Below, piece by piece: positions 45,331 to 55,200 of a stretch of DNA of 64,000 nucleotides. Source of the DNA: an uncultured Bacteroides sp. GTDB lineage: Bacteria > Bacteroidota > Bacteroidia > Cytophagales > Cyclobacteriaceae. Location: assembly GCA_902168185.1 (NCBI GenBank), contig CABHOV010000073.1, positions 62,001 to 126,000 of the forward strand. The letters are read 5' to 3'. A model generated the notes under the pieces. That model saw only the letters and a list, made by a program, of their open reading frames with translations. It was not told the origin of the DNA and did no database searches. Each line of letters starts with the position of its first letter. Position 1 is the first letter of the stretch. The position numbers and the translations under genes are program-made.

Positions 45331-45474
45331 AGTCCGAAAGACGGAAAGTCCCGAAGACTGAAAGTAAAGCATCAATATTTTGAACGGTAAAAAAATCGGA
45401 ACAATTCCTGGCTTCCCTTTCTTTATCAATTTCCGATTTTAAACTTCCGTCTCCTCCGACTTCCGGACTTCCTC
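45331..45474. repeat. Nested inverted-repeat element of GGAAGTC type
   Basis: Outer arms AGTCCGAAAGACGG (45331-45344) and CCGACTTCCGGACT (45456-45469 region) agree at 12 of 14 bases. Inner arms AAAATCGGAA (45392-45401) and TTCCGATTTT (45431-45440) are perfect. Each outer arm continues as tandem GGAAGTC/GACGGAA words. It fills the gap between gcvP and the divergent M28 gene, which otherwise shows only the gcvP -7 element. Confidence 0.65.
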
Positions 45475-45555
45475 AAAAACACATCTCCTATAAAATCAAT
45501 TCTTGAATTCCGAAAATCCTCTACATATTGCCGGGAAAATTCAAACTCATTGATC

Positions 45556-47043
45556 ATGAAGAAACTTGTTTGCATAGCACTGGCTATTTCAACAGCTGGT
45601 AGCTTGCTTGCGCAGGATCCGATCGCTAAAAAATATGGTGATCAGATTACTCCTGCTGATTTAAAAGAAAATTTATCCATACTGGCATCCGATGCCATGG
45701 AAGGTCGCGAGACCGGAAAGCGTGGCCAGAAAATGGCAGCCGCTTTTGTAAAAGCTAACTTCGAAGACTTCGGTCTTGCCGCTCCTGTGGAAGGAAATTA
45801 TTATCAACCGGTCGAACTGTTTACCAGCGTTCCAGGTGATATATATGTAAAGGCAGGTCAAACAAAATTTTTAAATTTTCAGGATATAGCTTTCTATGGC
45901 TCTTCGGATTCTGGAGGAGAAGTATCAGTGCCTGTAGTATTTGCAGGGAAGGGACGTAAGGAAGATTTCGACCAGGTGAATGTAGAAGGTAAAGCTGTAG
46001 TGATACAGCAAGGTGCTGAAGAAAATTTTCGCGGCCCGTTGTCGCTGGCACGTGAGCGTAAAGCTAAAGTTGTATTGATCTACAATACAGATGCAAATGC
46101 TTTCAAAGAACTTGTAGGTCAGCTAAAAGAATATTTAGGTGGTGGTGTATTGTCTCTTAAAAAACCTGAGGCTGCTTCACAAAATGCAGGTGTATTTTTT
46201 GTTTCTCAGGATGTAGCCGCTAAAGTATTGAATACAACCAGTGAAAAACTTACAAAGGCCGCAAATGAAAATACGCTGAAGAAAGTTAAAGCAGGTTCGG
46301 TGTCCTATAAAACTTCTGTAGATGTAAAAGTCTTGAAGAGTGATAATGTACTGGGATACCTGGAAGGAACCGATAAGAAAGATGAACTGGTTGTGATCTC
46401 TGCGCACTACGATCACATCGGTAAAATAAATGGTACGGAAGGAGACTTGATCAACAACGGTGCAGATGACGATGGCTCCGGAACGGTATCGGTTTTACAG
46501 TTGGCAAAAGTATTTGCACAAGCCAAGAAAGAAGGTAAAGGTCCACGCAGAAGTATATTATTCCTGCTGGTAACCGGTGAAGAAAAAGGTTTGCTGGGAT
46601 CGGACTACTATACACAGCATCCGGTATTCCCGTTGAGCAGTACGGTTGTTGATTTGAATATAGATATGGTGGGAAGAAGAGATCCACAGCATAAGGAAAG
46701 TGCTCCCTATGTATATGTTATCGGCTCTGACAAATTATCGACCGAGTTGCATAATCTGAACGAGAGCAACAACAAGACGTATACGAACCTCATCTTCGAT
46801 TATACCTATAACGATCAGAATCATCCTGACAGACTATATTATCGTTCTGATCATTGGAACTTTGCTAAGAATAATATACCGATTGTATTCTATTTTGATG
46901 GTATACATGAGGATTACCACAAGCCCAGCGATGAAGTAAGCAAGATTGAATTCGATCTGCTCGCTAAACGTGCTCAGTGTGTTTTCTATACAGCATGGGA
47001 TATTGCTAACAGAGAACAACGCATTCAGTCGGATAAAAAGTAA
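45556..47043 (+). CDS. Secreted M28 zinc peptidase with PA domain
   Basis: About 495 residues from the ATG at 45556 (the frame also opens at a TTG six bases earlier). Signal peptide MKKLVCIALAISTAGSLLAQ. A PA-like insert spans roughly 110-240. The M28 core has SAHYDHIG, NGADDDGSG, GEEKGLLGS, NIDMVG, YRSDHWNF and a late DYHKPSDE, a complete two-zinc site. It differs from the peptidase at 34240 in lacking the carboxypeptidase Q-like segments, so it is not a recent duplicate. A strong terminator follows. Confidence 0.92.
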   Translation: MKKLVCIALAISTAGSLLAQDPIAKKYGDQITPADLKENLSILASDAMEGRETGKRGQKMAAAFVKANFEDFGLAAPVEGNYYQPVELFTSVPGDIYVKAGQTKFLNFQDIAFYGSSDSGGEVSVPVVFAGKGRKEDFDQVNVEGKAVVIQQGAEENFRGPLSLARERKAKVVLIYNTDANAFKELVGQLKEYLGGGVLSLKKPEAASQNAGVFFVSQDVAAKVLNTTSEKLTKAANENTLKKVKAGSVSYKTSVDVKVLKSDNVLGYLEGTDKKDELVVISAHYDHIGKINGTEGDLINNGADDDGSGTVSVLQLAKVFAQAKKEGKGPRRSILFLLVTGEEKGLLGSDYYTQHPVFPLSSTVVDLNIDMVGRRDPQHKESAPYVYVIGSDKLSTELHNLNESNNKTYTNLIFDYTYNDQNHPDRLYYRSDHWNFAKNNIPIVFYFDGIHEDYHKPSDEVSKIEFDLLAKRAQCVFYTAWDIANREQRIQSDKK

Positions 47044-47061
47044 GGCAGTATATACTGAAAC

Positions 47062-47091
47062 AAAAAGCGGGCGATGAGCCCGCTTTTTTTT
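47062..47091 (+). terminator. Intrinsic terminator after the M28 gene
   Basis: AAAAAGCGGGC and GCCCGCTTTTT pair around a five-base loop and lead into a T-run; 18 bases past the stop. Confidence 0.93.
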
Positions 47092-47119
47092 ATTCCATAC
47101 ATTTATACTTTATAATCTT

Positions 47120-47127
47120 TATCTTTG
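47120..47127 (+). promoter_or_regulatory. -7 element overlapping the nucleotidyltransferase-like start
   Basis: TATCTTTG, a perfect TAnnTTTG, ends only three bases before the ATG at 47131. The expected transcription start falls on or next to the start codon, implying a leaderless mRNA. Confidence 0.5.
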
Positions 47128-47130
47128 AAT

Positions 47131-47709
47131 ATGTCAGTGTCGCAGGCAGAACAGAAGAAAAGGCTCGACTTGTTTTCGAAGGTAAACAGGCTGGCAGCGT
47201 CTTTTCATAATGCGAACGTTAAGCTTGATAAGATGGTACCCATTGACTTAGGTAATGAAGAAGTAATTGGTTTCTTGAAAAGCCTAGCCGATCATGACGT
47301 TAAATATATACTTGTTGGCGGATTTGCCGTGGCATTTCATGGATACGTACGGGCAACCCATGATCTCGATCTCTGGATCAAAGATGAGCCCGGCAATATT
47401 GAGAATCTAAAGCGGGTGTTAACGATACATGGTGTCGCAGGCTTGGATTCGGTACGATCATTCGAATTAATTCCCGGCTTCACGGAATTTGCTATAGGCG
47501 ATTCAGGGTTTATAGTGGAGCCTATAAAAAATCTTAAAGCTTTCAGTGCATTTGATTTTGATGCATGTTATGACCGGGCTGACACCGGCTCATTGCTTGA
47601 CATTACGTTTAAAGTAATACATCCCAAAGATTTACTTCAGGAAAAGAAAGCCACCAATCAGCCCAAAGATCAGGGAGATATAGAATACTTGAAAAATCTT
47701 TCCGAATAA
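47131..47709 (+). CDS. Nucleotidyltransferase-like protein (DUF6036/AbiEii-like)
   Basis: About 192 residues. The segment YILVGGFAVAFHGYVRATHDLDLWI (about residues 57-81) carries the GG...R-x-T-x-D-L-D-L-W pattern of minimal nucleotidyltransferases related to AbiEii-type toxins. A helical N-terminus (EQKKRLDLFSKVNRLAAS) precedes it. No antitoxin-like gene lies next to it, so a toxin role is only a possibility. A TTG at 47125 also opens the frame, but the ATG is preferred. It converges with lipA. Confidence 0.7.
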   Translation: MSVSQAEQKKRLDLFSKVNRLAASFHNANVKLDKMVPIDLGNEEVIGFLKSLADHDVKYILVGGFAVAFHGYVRATHDLDLWIKDEPGNIENLKRVLTIHGVAGLDSVRSFELIPGFTEFAIGDSGFIVEPIKNLKAFSAFDFDACYDRADTGSLLDITFKVIHPKDLLQEKKATNQPKDQGDIEYLKNLSE

Positions 47710-47728
47710 AGGATAATGAAAATAGAAG

Positions 47729-47765
47729 ATGATATATACTTAGAAGGCAGTATATATCATTTTAA
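47729..47765. terminator. Bidirectional hairpin between convergent genes
   Basis: A perfect 12-bp stem ATGATATATACT / AGTATATATCAT with an eight-base loop, flanked by A-rich and T-rich runs. It can end both the rightward gene and lipA. Confidence 0.7.
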
Positions 47766-47773
47766 TTCGAGTG

Positions 47774-48661
47774 CTAATCCAAAGGAACATTAACATGTCG
47801 TTCAGCATGATAGCTTGAACGTACTAATGGTCCTGACTCTACATATTTCAATCCGCGTTTCAATCCTTCTTCCTTATACATCTCGAAAGTATCAGGGTGA
47901 ATAAACTCCGCTACTTCCAAATGCATTTTGGTAGGCTGCAAATATTGGCCAAGCGTAAGAATCATCAAGCCGTTAGCAGCAAGATCATCCATCGCTTTGA
48001 ATACTTCTTCTTTTGTTTCACCAATGCCAAGCATGATACCAGTCTTGGTACGCATACCGGCTTCACGAATTCTTTTTATTTGTTCGAGGCTTCGCTCATA
48101 TTTCGCCTGCGGACGAACCATACGGTATAGTCTGCCCACCGTTTCCATATTGTGTGATACAACTTCCTGCTTGCCTTCGATCATTCGATAGAGTGCATCC
48201 CAGTTTCCCTTTGTATCCGGAATTAATGTTTCGATGGTTGTTTCAGGACTCACTTTTTTGGTTTCGACAACGGTCTGATACCAGACTTCAGCACCACGAT
48301 CTTTTAATTCATCACGATTTACAGAAGTGATTACAGCATGTTTCACACCCATCAACTTGATTGCCTCGGCAACGCGCTTGGGTTCATCCATATCATATTC
48401 CGTTGGTCGGCCTGTAGCAACCGCACAAAACGTACAGCTTCGGGTGCAGACATTTCCAAGAATCATGAACGTTGCTGTTCCTGCTCCCCAACACTCGCCC
48501 ATGTTAGGACAATTACCACTCTCACAAATTGTGTGAAGTTTATAATTGTCAACCAGCTTACGCACTTTAGCATACTCTGGTCCAACCGGAAGTTTTACAC
48601 GTAACCAATCTGGCTTACGCTTGCGGGTCTCTTCCTGCGATATGACGGGTAATTCTATCAT
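47774..48661 (-). CDS. lipA: Lipoyl synthase
   Basis: Radical SAM enzyme that inserts two sulfurs into octanoyl groups on carrier proteins such as GcvH. 295 residues. The auxiliary cluster motif is [12 protein letters not shown] (CX4CX5C), the radical SAM cluster motif CTRSCTFC (CX3CX2C), and the C-terminal RSSYHAERH, whose serine binds the auxiliary cluster, is present. It lies 77 bases downstream of gcvH, its likely substrate protein, across an inverted repeat. No lipB is in the window. Confidence 0.96.
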   Translation of the reverse strand: MIELPVISQEETRKRKPDWLRVKLPVGPEYAKVRKLVDNYKLHTICESGNCPNMGECWGAGTATFMILGNVCTRSCTFCAVATGRPTEYDMDEPKRVAEAIKLMGVKHAVITSVNRDELKDRGAEVWYQTVVETKKVSPETTIETLIPDTKGNWDALYRMIEGKQEVVSHNMETVGRLYRMVRPQAKYERSLEQIKRIREAGMRTKTGIMLGIGETKEEVFKAMDDLAANGLMILTLGQYLQPTKMHLEVAEFIHPDTFEMYKEEGLKRGLKYVESGPLVRSSYHAERHVNVPLD

Positions 48662-48669
48662 GGTGAATA

Positions 48670-48733
48670 GTTAATCGTTATCAGCTATCCATTATCCACA
48701 AACTGAATGCGCGGATAACTGATAACGTTTAAC
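48670..48733. repeat. Imperfect inverted repeat of GATAAC type between gcvH and lipA
   Basis: Left arm (48670-48690, GTTAATCGTTATCAG...TATCC) and right arm (48713-48733, GGATAACTGATAACG...) are complementary at about 18-19 of 21 bases. The 22-base loop holds another TTATCC. Vocabulary is shared with 878-965 and the prfC leader. It may attenuate lipA or be a dispersed element. Confidence 0.6.
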
Positions 48734-48738
48734 GGATA

Positions 48739-49113
48739 TTACTTTCCAATAAGTTCCTTGTATTGTGCTGCTGAGAGAAGTTCGTCAGTAGAACCACTGA
48801 TTTGTACTTTGATCATCCAGCCATCTCCGTAAGGATCTTCATTTACTTTTTCAGGGCTGCCATCCAATATCGGATTCAATTCCAGCACCTTACCTGCAAC
48901 GGGCATATAAAGATCCGATACTGTTTTAACAGCTTCTACGGTTCCAAAAATATCATGTGCAGCAACATCCTGACCTACGGTAGCGATATCTACATACACG
49001 ATGTCACCAAGCTCACTTTGTGCAAATTCGGTAATGCCGATTGTTGCTGTGGTGCCTTCGATTTTAATCCATTCGTGGTCTTTGGTGTACTTCAGTCCTT
49101 CCGGGATGTTCAT
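48739..49113 (-). CDS. gcvH: Glycine cleavage system H protein
   Basis: 124-residue lipoyl carrier. The modified lysine lies in [15 protein letters not shown] (near residue 64). The start [17 protein letters not shown] is typical. It shuttles the aminomethyl group from GcvP. A full promoter lies upstream; sprA is 110 bases further upstream on the same strand, separated by a long hairpin. Confidence 0.96.
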   Translation of the reverse strand: MNIPEGLKYTKDHEWIKIEGTTATIGITEFAQSELGDIVYVDIATVGQDVAAHDIFGTVEAVKTVSDLYMPVAGKVLELNPILDGSPEKVNEDPYGDGWMIKVQISGSTDELLSAAQYKELIGK

Positions 49114-49138
49114 GAGTTATTACGTTTTTAGGTGCCGG

Positions 49139-49167
49139 CAAAAATAAGCAAAGTTTATAGGTTCCAA
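49139..49167 (-). promoter_or_regulatory. gcvH promoter
   Basis: Minus strand TTG (49167-49165), 18 bases, TATTTTTG (49146-49139), then CCGGC. A full consensus match, 26 bases before the start. Confidence 0.7.
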
Positions 49168-49175
49168 AACGTATT

Positions 49176-49215
49176 CAGGATGCAAGATTCATGCATTGCC
49201 GAATCCTGCATCCTG
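49176..49215 (-). terminator. Long hairpin after sprA
   Basis: Arms CAGGATGCAAGATTC (49176-49190) and GAATCCTGCATCCTG (49201-49215) differ at one of 15 positions; the loop is ten bases. It starts eight bases past the sprA stop, but no U-run follows, so it may protect the mRNA end or be a dispersed repeat instead of a true terminator. The arm word recurs at 25805-25821. Confidence 0.6.
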
Positions 49216-49223
49216 ATAAGGTT

Positions 49224-52200
49224 TTACTGTGCGAGGCTGAATCGAACCTGCGCCCCAAATCGTGTGGTGGCTCTGCGGTACGAGTTGGATACCAACGGCT
49301 CGTTGATGGTGCGTTCAAAGTATAACTGAATGTTGAGCTTTTGATTTACAACATAGCTTACATTCGGACGAAGCTGGAAGTTAATGTTACCGTTGGTTAC
49401 GATGTTCAATTCATCAATTTTCCGCTGGATAGTTTTTGTATTGGCAACGGTAAGGTTCATGCGGAACGTAACATCGTTCTTTAATACAACGGTACGGCCC
49501 TGCGTTTTGAACGGAAGCCTCATGTTGTTTTTAGTATATCCCAATTCGAATGAGAAATCTTTACTGTTTAGTTCAGTTATCTGCGCGTTCGAAATGTTCA
49601 AGGAAAGATCACGCTTCGTTTTATACTGGAAGTTAGCAGAGAGCCTGCCCTTCGTACGCATATTTATACCGATCAGCGGTGAGAATTGTTCGGAGATCAA
49701 TACTTGACTAATTACATATACCGGCACCAGTTTACCTCCCACGGTATTCGGAAAATATCGGGTGTTATAATCGGTGATCGGACGGTCGAGCGTTAATTTA
49801 TCTGTTTCTGAAAACTCAAGTGAGTTGTTATAATTCAATACCGAATAAGACGATTGATACGCGTGAGAAAGTGTTATAGACTGAAATATATCTTTGAAGG
49901 CACTGAGTTTATTAAGCCCCGCATAATCTATACGCCAGTTTGGTAGTGGTGTTTTTGGGAAGGGAGATAAACTCATGGTGTTTACATCACTGCCGGTATA
50001 TGCAGCGATGAATGCAGGAATGAGTACATCCTGTGAAGTTGTATCGTTCTCACTTCCACTCGCGAAATCCAATCTTCTTTTCATTTGAAGAAGATTGTTT
50101 TCGAAATCTTTAAATACAGAGGACTCTACAGCGCTGTTGCTTGAGTTGAAAGCCGTCTTAATGCTGATGGTGGAAATTCTATAGCTACCACTGCGGTTAG
50201 GACTCAGATCTCCAAAAGATATATCGTTGCCAACCGTAATTGTGTCACGGTATATAGATTGGAACATGCTGGTAACTTCTTTCTTGATATCAAGTTGTAT
50301 TTTTAAATCGGTAGCTGGTTCGACATTGGCGCGAATCGAAATGTTTTCGTTCCTGATCTGACTAAAAGGAATTGATAATTCTCTGTTTGTTGTCAGCCAT
50401 CCATTGTCAGATGCCTTTTTTCTGATGTCAGGATCCTGGCTTCCCAGCACAAAGCCCCAACCGGGTGCATTCCAGTCTCCGTCCATTCCCATGAATTTTG
50501 GTTTCGGAGCAAAGCCCGGAAGTATAGTGCCTTCCGTTAAGGTATAGGTACCATTGATCGTGCGTACAGACATAAGCATTCTAAAGAAGCCTTTCACAAG
50601 ACCCGGTATTTCTGCAGGAGCTTTTACCGTATCTGCTTTTGCCTGTGGTCGCGCTTGCTGAGCACGTTGTGCTGCCGTTAAAGGTTTCTTCGGTGTGTTA
50701 AGTTCTTTTAAGAACTTGATCTTATTATATAGTCTGACGAGATCAATCTTTCCGGAGAAATTCTGATCGCGACTATTCTGAATTGTGTTTTTGAAATCGT
50801 AAGCGTCATCAAGGTCGACAATGGTGGAGTCCGCTCTGTCAGGACGATTTATAGGTCCCGCCTTCCAGTTGTAATTAACCTGGTAACGATAGTCGGCCCC
50901 AAGCCAGTCCGTTGCAGGAATCTTATCAAGAGGCAAAGTATAGTTCAATGTTATACTCTGATCAAAATTTTTCATCCGCCCAAACCGCTTCAGGTTAGTC
51001 CACACACTATCTTTCTTTTCCTGTGTATCCAACTCTCCATCTGGTTCATCAATAATTGCATTGGCCCGCGAGTTATACTCCAGCGATAAGTTCTTCGATA
51101 AATTCCACCGCACATTGTATTGACGATCGAAAGTGAAATACTTCATGAAGTTTTCAGGAGATGAAATAAAGCCTCCCTGTCCATCCGGATTTCTATATAC
51201 ATTTTTCGTGAATGAACGATTCAGATCAGCCCGTACTCCTATACTACTTGGCATCAAACTAAAGTTGAAGTCTTTGATAAGTTTCAACCACGGTGATGAT
51301 AATCCTTTGGAGTCTTTGAATGGTTCTATACCAGTAGCTTTAGGGCTATAGGTATATGCTAAAGATCCCTTCTGTTGCTTTTGAAGTGCTTCCTGTGTAT
51401 TAAAGTTTTTGCGTACGCGATCGCTATAGGAATAACTGAATGCAAAGTTTTCAATATCCCATATATGGGAAGGAGCATCAGGTTTTACTTTAGTCTTCCG
51501 CACGTTCACAAAATTTATACTTCGCCCTACGGTCTGGTCGCGCACAATGTTGAGGTAGTTTGCGCGCTGCTCCTCATTAAAGGACTGCAGCGCAGCATCC
51601 AGTTTTAAGTCAGGGTTGGCAGGGTCATATAAAGGCGTTATTGTATTCTTCTCATAACTGAGGAACATCGGTATCTTAATACCGGTATTACCGGGTAATA
51701 GTTTATCCACATTTACATTTGCAGATATATCATACCCTGTGGCCTCTTCACGCGTACGTTCAAAAATCTTGGAGCTTACACCACCAAATCCAAAACTTGT
51801 GTGACGAACGGCTCCCGTTATAGTAGCGAAGTCAGCAAGCTTTGCATTGATCGTAGCGTTGGCAGCCCATCCGGGAGTTCGGTTGAAATCGGTTACGCGC
51901 ATTTCGTTTGCCCAGATACAGACCGGGAAAGAACGCTTGTCATCCGATCGCGGATTACGCACACCGATCATGAGTGATTGTACACTTGTTAAATCGGGTC
52001 TTCCGAAAATCCGGATCTTATGTCGTCCAACTTCTCTTCCCTGAATCGGATAAAACTGATTCATAGAAACATTGTTCCGGTCGCGATCAGCTTTTAATCT
52101 ATATAGTTCATCTAATGCAAGATCGATTTCATTTTCTTCCGGCCATATAGAGCGCTCAAGATCACCCGTGACTGGAGTGGATGTAATTTTGAGCGGAATT

Positions 52201-55200
52201 TCAATTTCATAAAAGTTTGAATCCAGATCTTTACCGAGACGAAGGAACACTCGAAGGTTATCATCTGTAGCAACTTCACTATGTCCATGGAAATACATTT
52301 TGATTCGGCCGTAGTTGAATAAGTCTACAGACATATTCTTATACATAGCGCGTGCATCACCATCTTTAATATCATCTGCACAGAGCTGTGAAGATTGTTC
52401 GTTGAGTTGACGAGGTACTGAAGATGTAGCATCACGATCACGTACAACCCCCGGAGGAATAACATACGGCGGTTTGTTTTCATTTCCTGCACCATTCTCC
52501 TCCAGATTCACAACCGATACCATGAAGTCATCTTGTGTTTCTTCATAGTCAGGTACAAGTCCACCTTCCTGCAGGTTGCTGGTATATCTTCTCCAGCGAC
52601 TGCCGACCATGCGGAAGTTTGCCATACGCAATACGATAGGATCTTTAAATCCTGTGAGCAACATACGGACATACTTAATAGACTTGAATCCTTCAATGCC
52701 ACCGTATTGACGCTCGGGTACACGTACCGGAATCCGGAATAAATACCAGGTAACACTTTCATCGGAATTGTTATCCTTCGTGGTGATTTCATCTACTATA
52801 TATTCACGACCTGTTCGCAGTTGTCCTGGTAACAAGTTCATGTCATACTCATAGTATTCTTCCAGTTCGCTTAGTGTATTGTCAGCGTTCAGATCTTCAT
52901 TGTCAGGAATCGTAGTAGCAGCTTGTGCGATCAAGTCATTTCCCGAAATGATAGGAGAATTACCATCCAGGCCATTGAAGTCTTTATATCGTTGCAGAAT
53001 TTTTGCGTTCACATTGTCGAATTGTGTATCGAAGTAATACCGGAAATTATCTGCTGATGGGTCACTTAAAATTCTCTCACGCTCGCCAGCAGGAACACCA
53101 GGGCTGTTGATGAAGTTGTCAAACTTGGCAACTTCTTCGGTTGCAGAAAGACCATCCAGACCTACATCTTGATTAACGCGGGCGTTAGGATCGTTGTCGA
53201 AAGAATTTGTCAGGTACTGCTGCGAAGTTACATAGCCCCATTGGGTTGGAGTAACAGCTCCCGTTGCTTTATCTCCGTTCGGCGGTAATCCATTTTCGAA
53301 AGCATGTTTACCATCCAGCATGAGATCTTCGGACATGCTCCCCAGTTGGAATACGAGTTTACCTCCCGTTGCACGCTTCGGAACTCCAGTGCCATCTTCG
53401 ATTACACCATTATTGGTTTGAATAAATGGATCGAGCATCCAGAACTCTATATATTCAATATTCGCTTTGTCGAAATCTACTTCAGTACGAATGGCTGTCG
53501 TTATACCAGCCCAGTTGTTTATAGGATTGTTAAGGAAACCATTTAAGTCAGGATTGTAATTATAGGGGCCGCGTTCTTTAGGATAGTACGCGAGATCAAA
53601 AATCTGCTCGTAAAAAATACCTTGATTCAATTGGCGGTTAGGGAATATTTCTTTTGGACCAACCGCTCTTACATAGTGATTTTTTAAATCGTCTTCAGTG
53701 ATGTTATCAGGTTTGAATCTTCCACCGGTACGGTAGAACTGATTGTCGACTGAGTACCATGCAAGCTTGGCGCGTTTGTATCCGGATTCAACACTTTTAA
53801 GATCGCCTGTCAATCCATATAGTCCATTGGTAGTCTCCGGTGTAGCTGCAAGCTTCCAACTTTGTGGATTCATTAATGTATAGGGCGTTGCGGCATTTTC
53901 AAAATCATCTATATAGGCAGTACCTTCGCCATCGATAACGTTGGAAGTTCCTGGTATTAACTGCGCAAACTCCCCTGTGATGTTTACAGTAGATTGCTCT
54001 TTTGTTTGAAGAAAAGGAAGTGCATCTACAATTTTGGTGAGCATGCGGCTTTTCTTATTCACATTAAAGTCGAAGCCGTATTGCATATTTCGTGCGGGCT
54101 CTGTGCCGATCTGGTTACGACTAATGATAGGCCGCTCGTTATAGTATAGGAAGGTAGAACCTAAATTTACATCTTCATTTAATTTATAGTCGAGTCGCGT
54201 TCCTAACAAGCTTCGCGTTTGAAATGCAAACGGATCGGATTGCTCATACTGTACTTCAATGTTTTTGCCGGAGCTAAGAATGGCATCGTTCAGTATTGTG
54301 ACTTTACCAAAGGTATAGTCAACGACATAATCAGTTCCTTCATTCAGAGGTATACCACCTGCGAATAATTTAACGGAGCCTTGCGATACACCGAACCCTG
54401 GAATAAGAATTTCTTTTGATGAACCTGCGCTATAGGTTCCCATTAAATAGAATTTGTTTTTCGTGGCAAACAATTCTGCATCTGCCTTGGTCGTATTATA
54501 AAGCGTATCGTATGAGTATTTCTGAATCAGATAATCCTCAGTCGGCTCATTTTTGAAAGATTTACGAAGTCCGGCTCCGAAGGGCTCCAGGAATGGAAAG
54601 ATGATAGCCCCCGTCTGCGTATTGATTGTAATGTTTTCTACAAAGTCGAAATTACCATCACGCCCCGGGTCGTTCACAGGATTGAGTCGATCGAGTCCTA
54701 ATATTTCAACCAGTTGTTTGTCCTTAAGTGTTGAAGAACCATCTTGTAACTGCGGGTTGTTTACACCACTTCGTGCATCCCTATACACGATGCGCAGTTG
54801 AAATCCATCCCGCGAAAGCTGGCTTACATTCAGGTTGTAAATATTTTTCATCATCAGATTCCATGTCGGAATGATGCGTCTGCGTTCATCGCGAATAGCA
54901 ATCTTGCGTGGTCGTAACAGTTTCAGGAAAATTACCTCTTCATCTTTTCTGCTTGCATAATCTTCTGTTAACTCCCCAACTTTATAGGGCTTCCCTATAT
55001 AGGTGTACTGATACGCGACCGCCAACACTTCGTCATTCTGAAGCTTACGCGTGAGCGTGATATAGCCTAATTGAGGATGGAATGTGAATTCCGTTGAATT
55101 AAGTTTTCGGGCTCCGGTTATTTTTTCAAAATCAGTACCGTTGTTGTTTTCTCCATCAAAAAAAGTTTCTAGTGTTCCGTTGATATTGTCAGCCGACCGG

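Noticed and set aside
47046-47057. CAGTATATACTG perfect palindrome after the M28 gene, and a similar one at 63502-63518
   Set aside because: TATA-rich words are frequent all over this window, so short AT palindromes are expected by chance; a GC-rich terminator follows at once.
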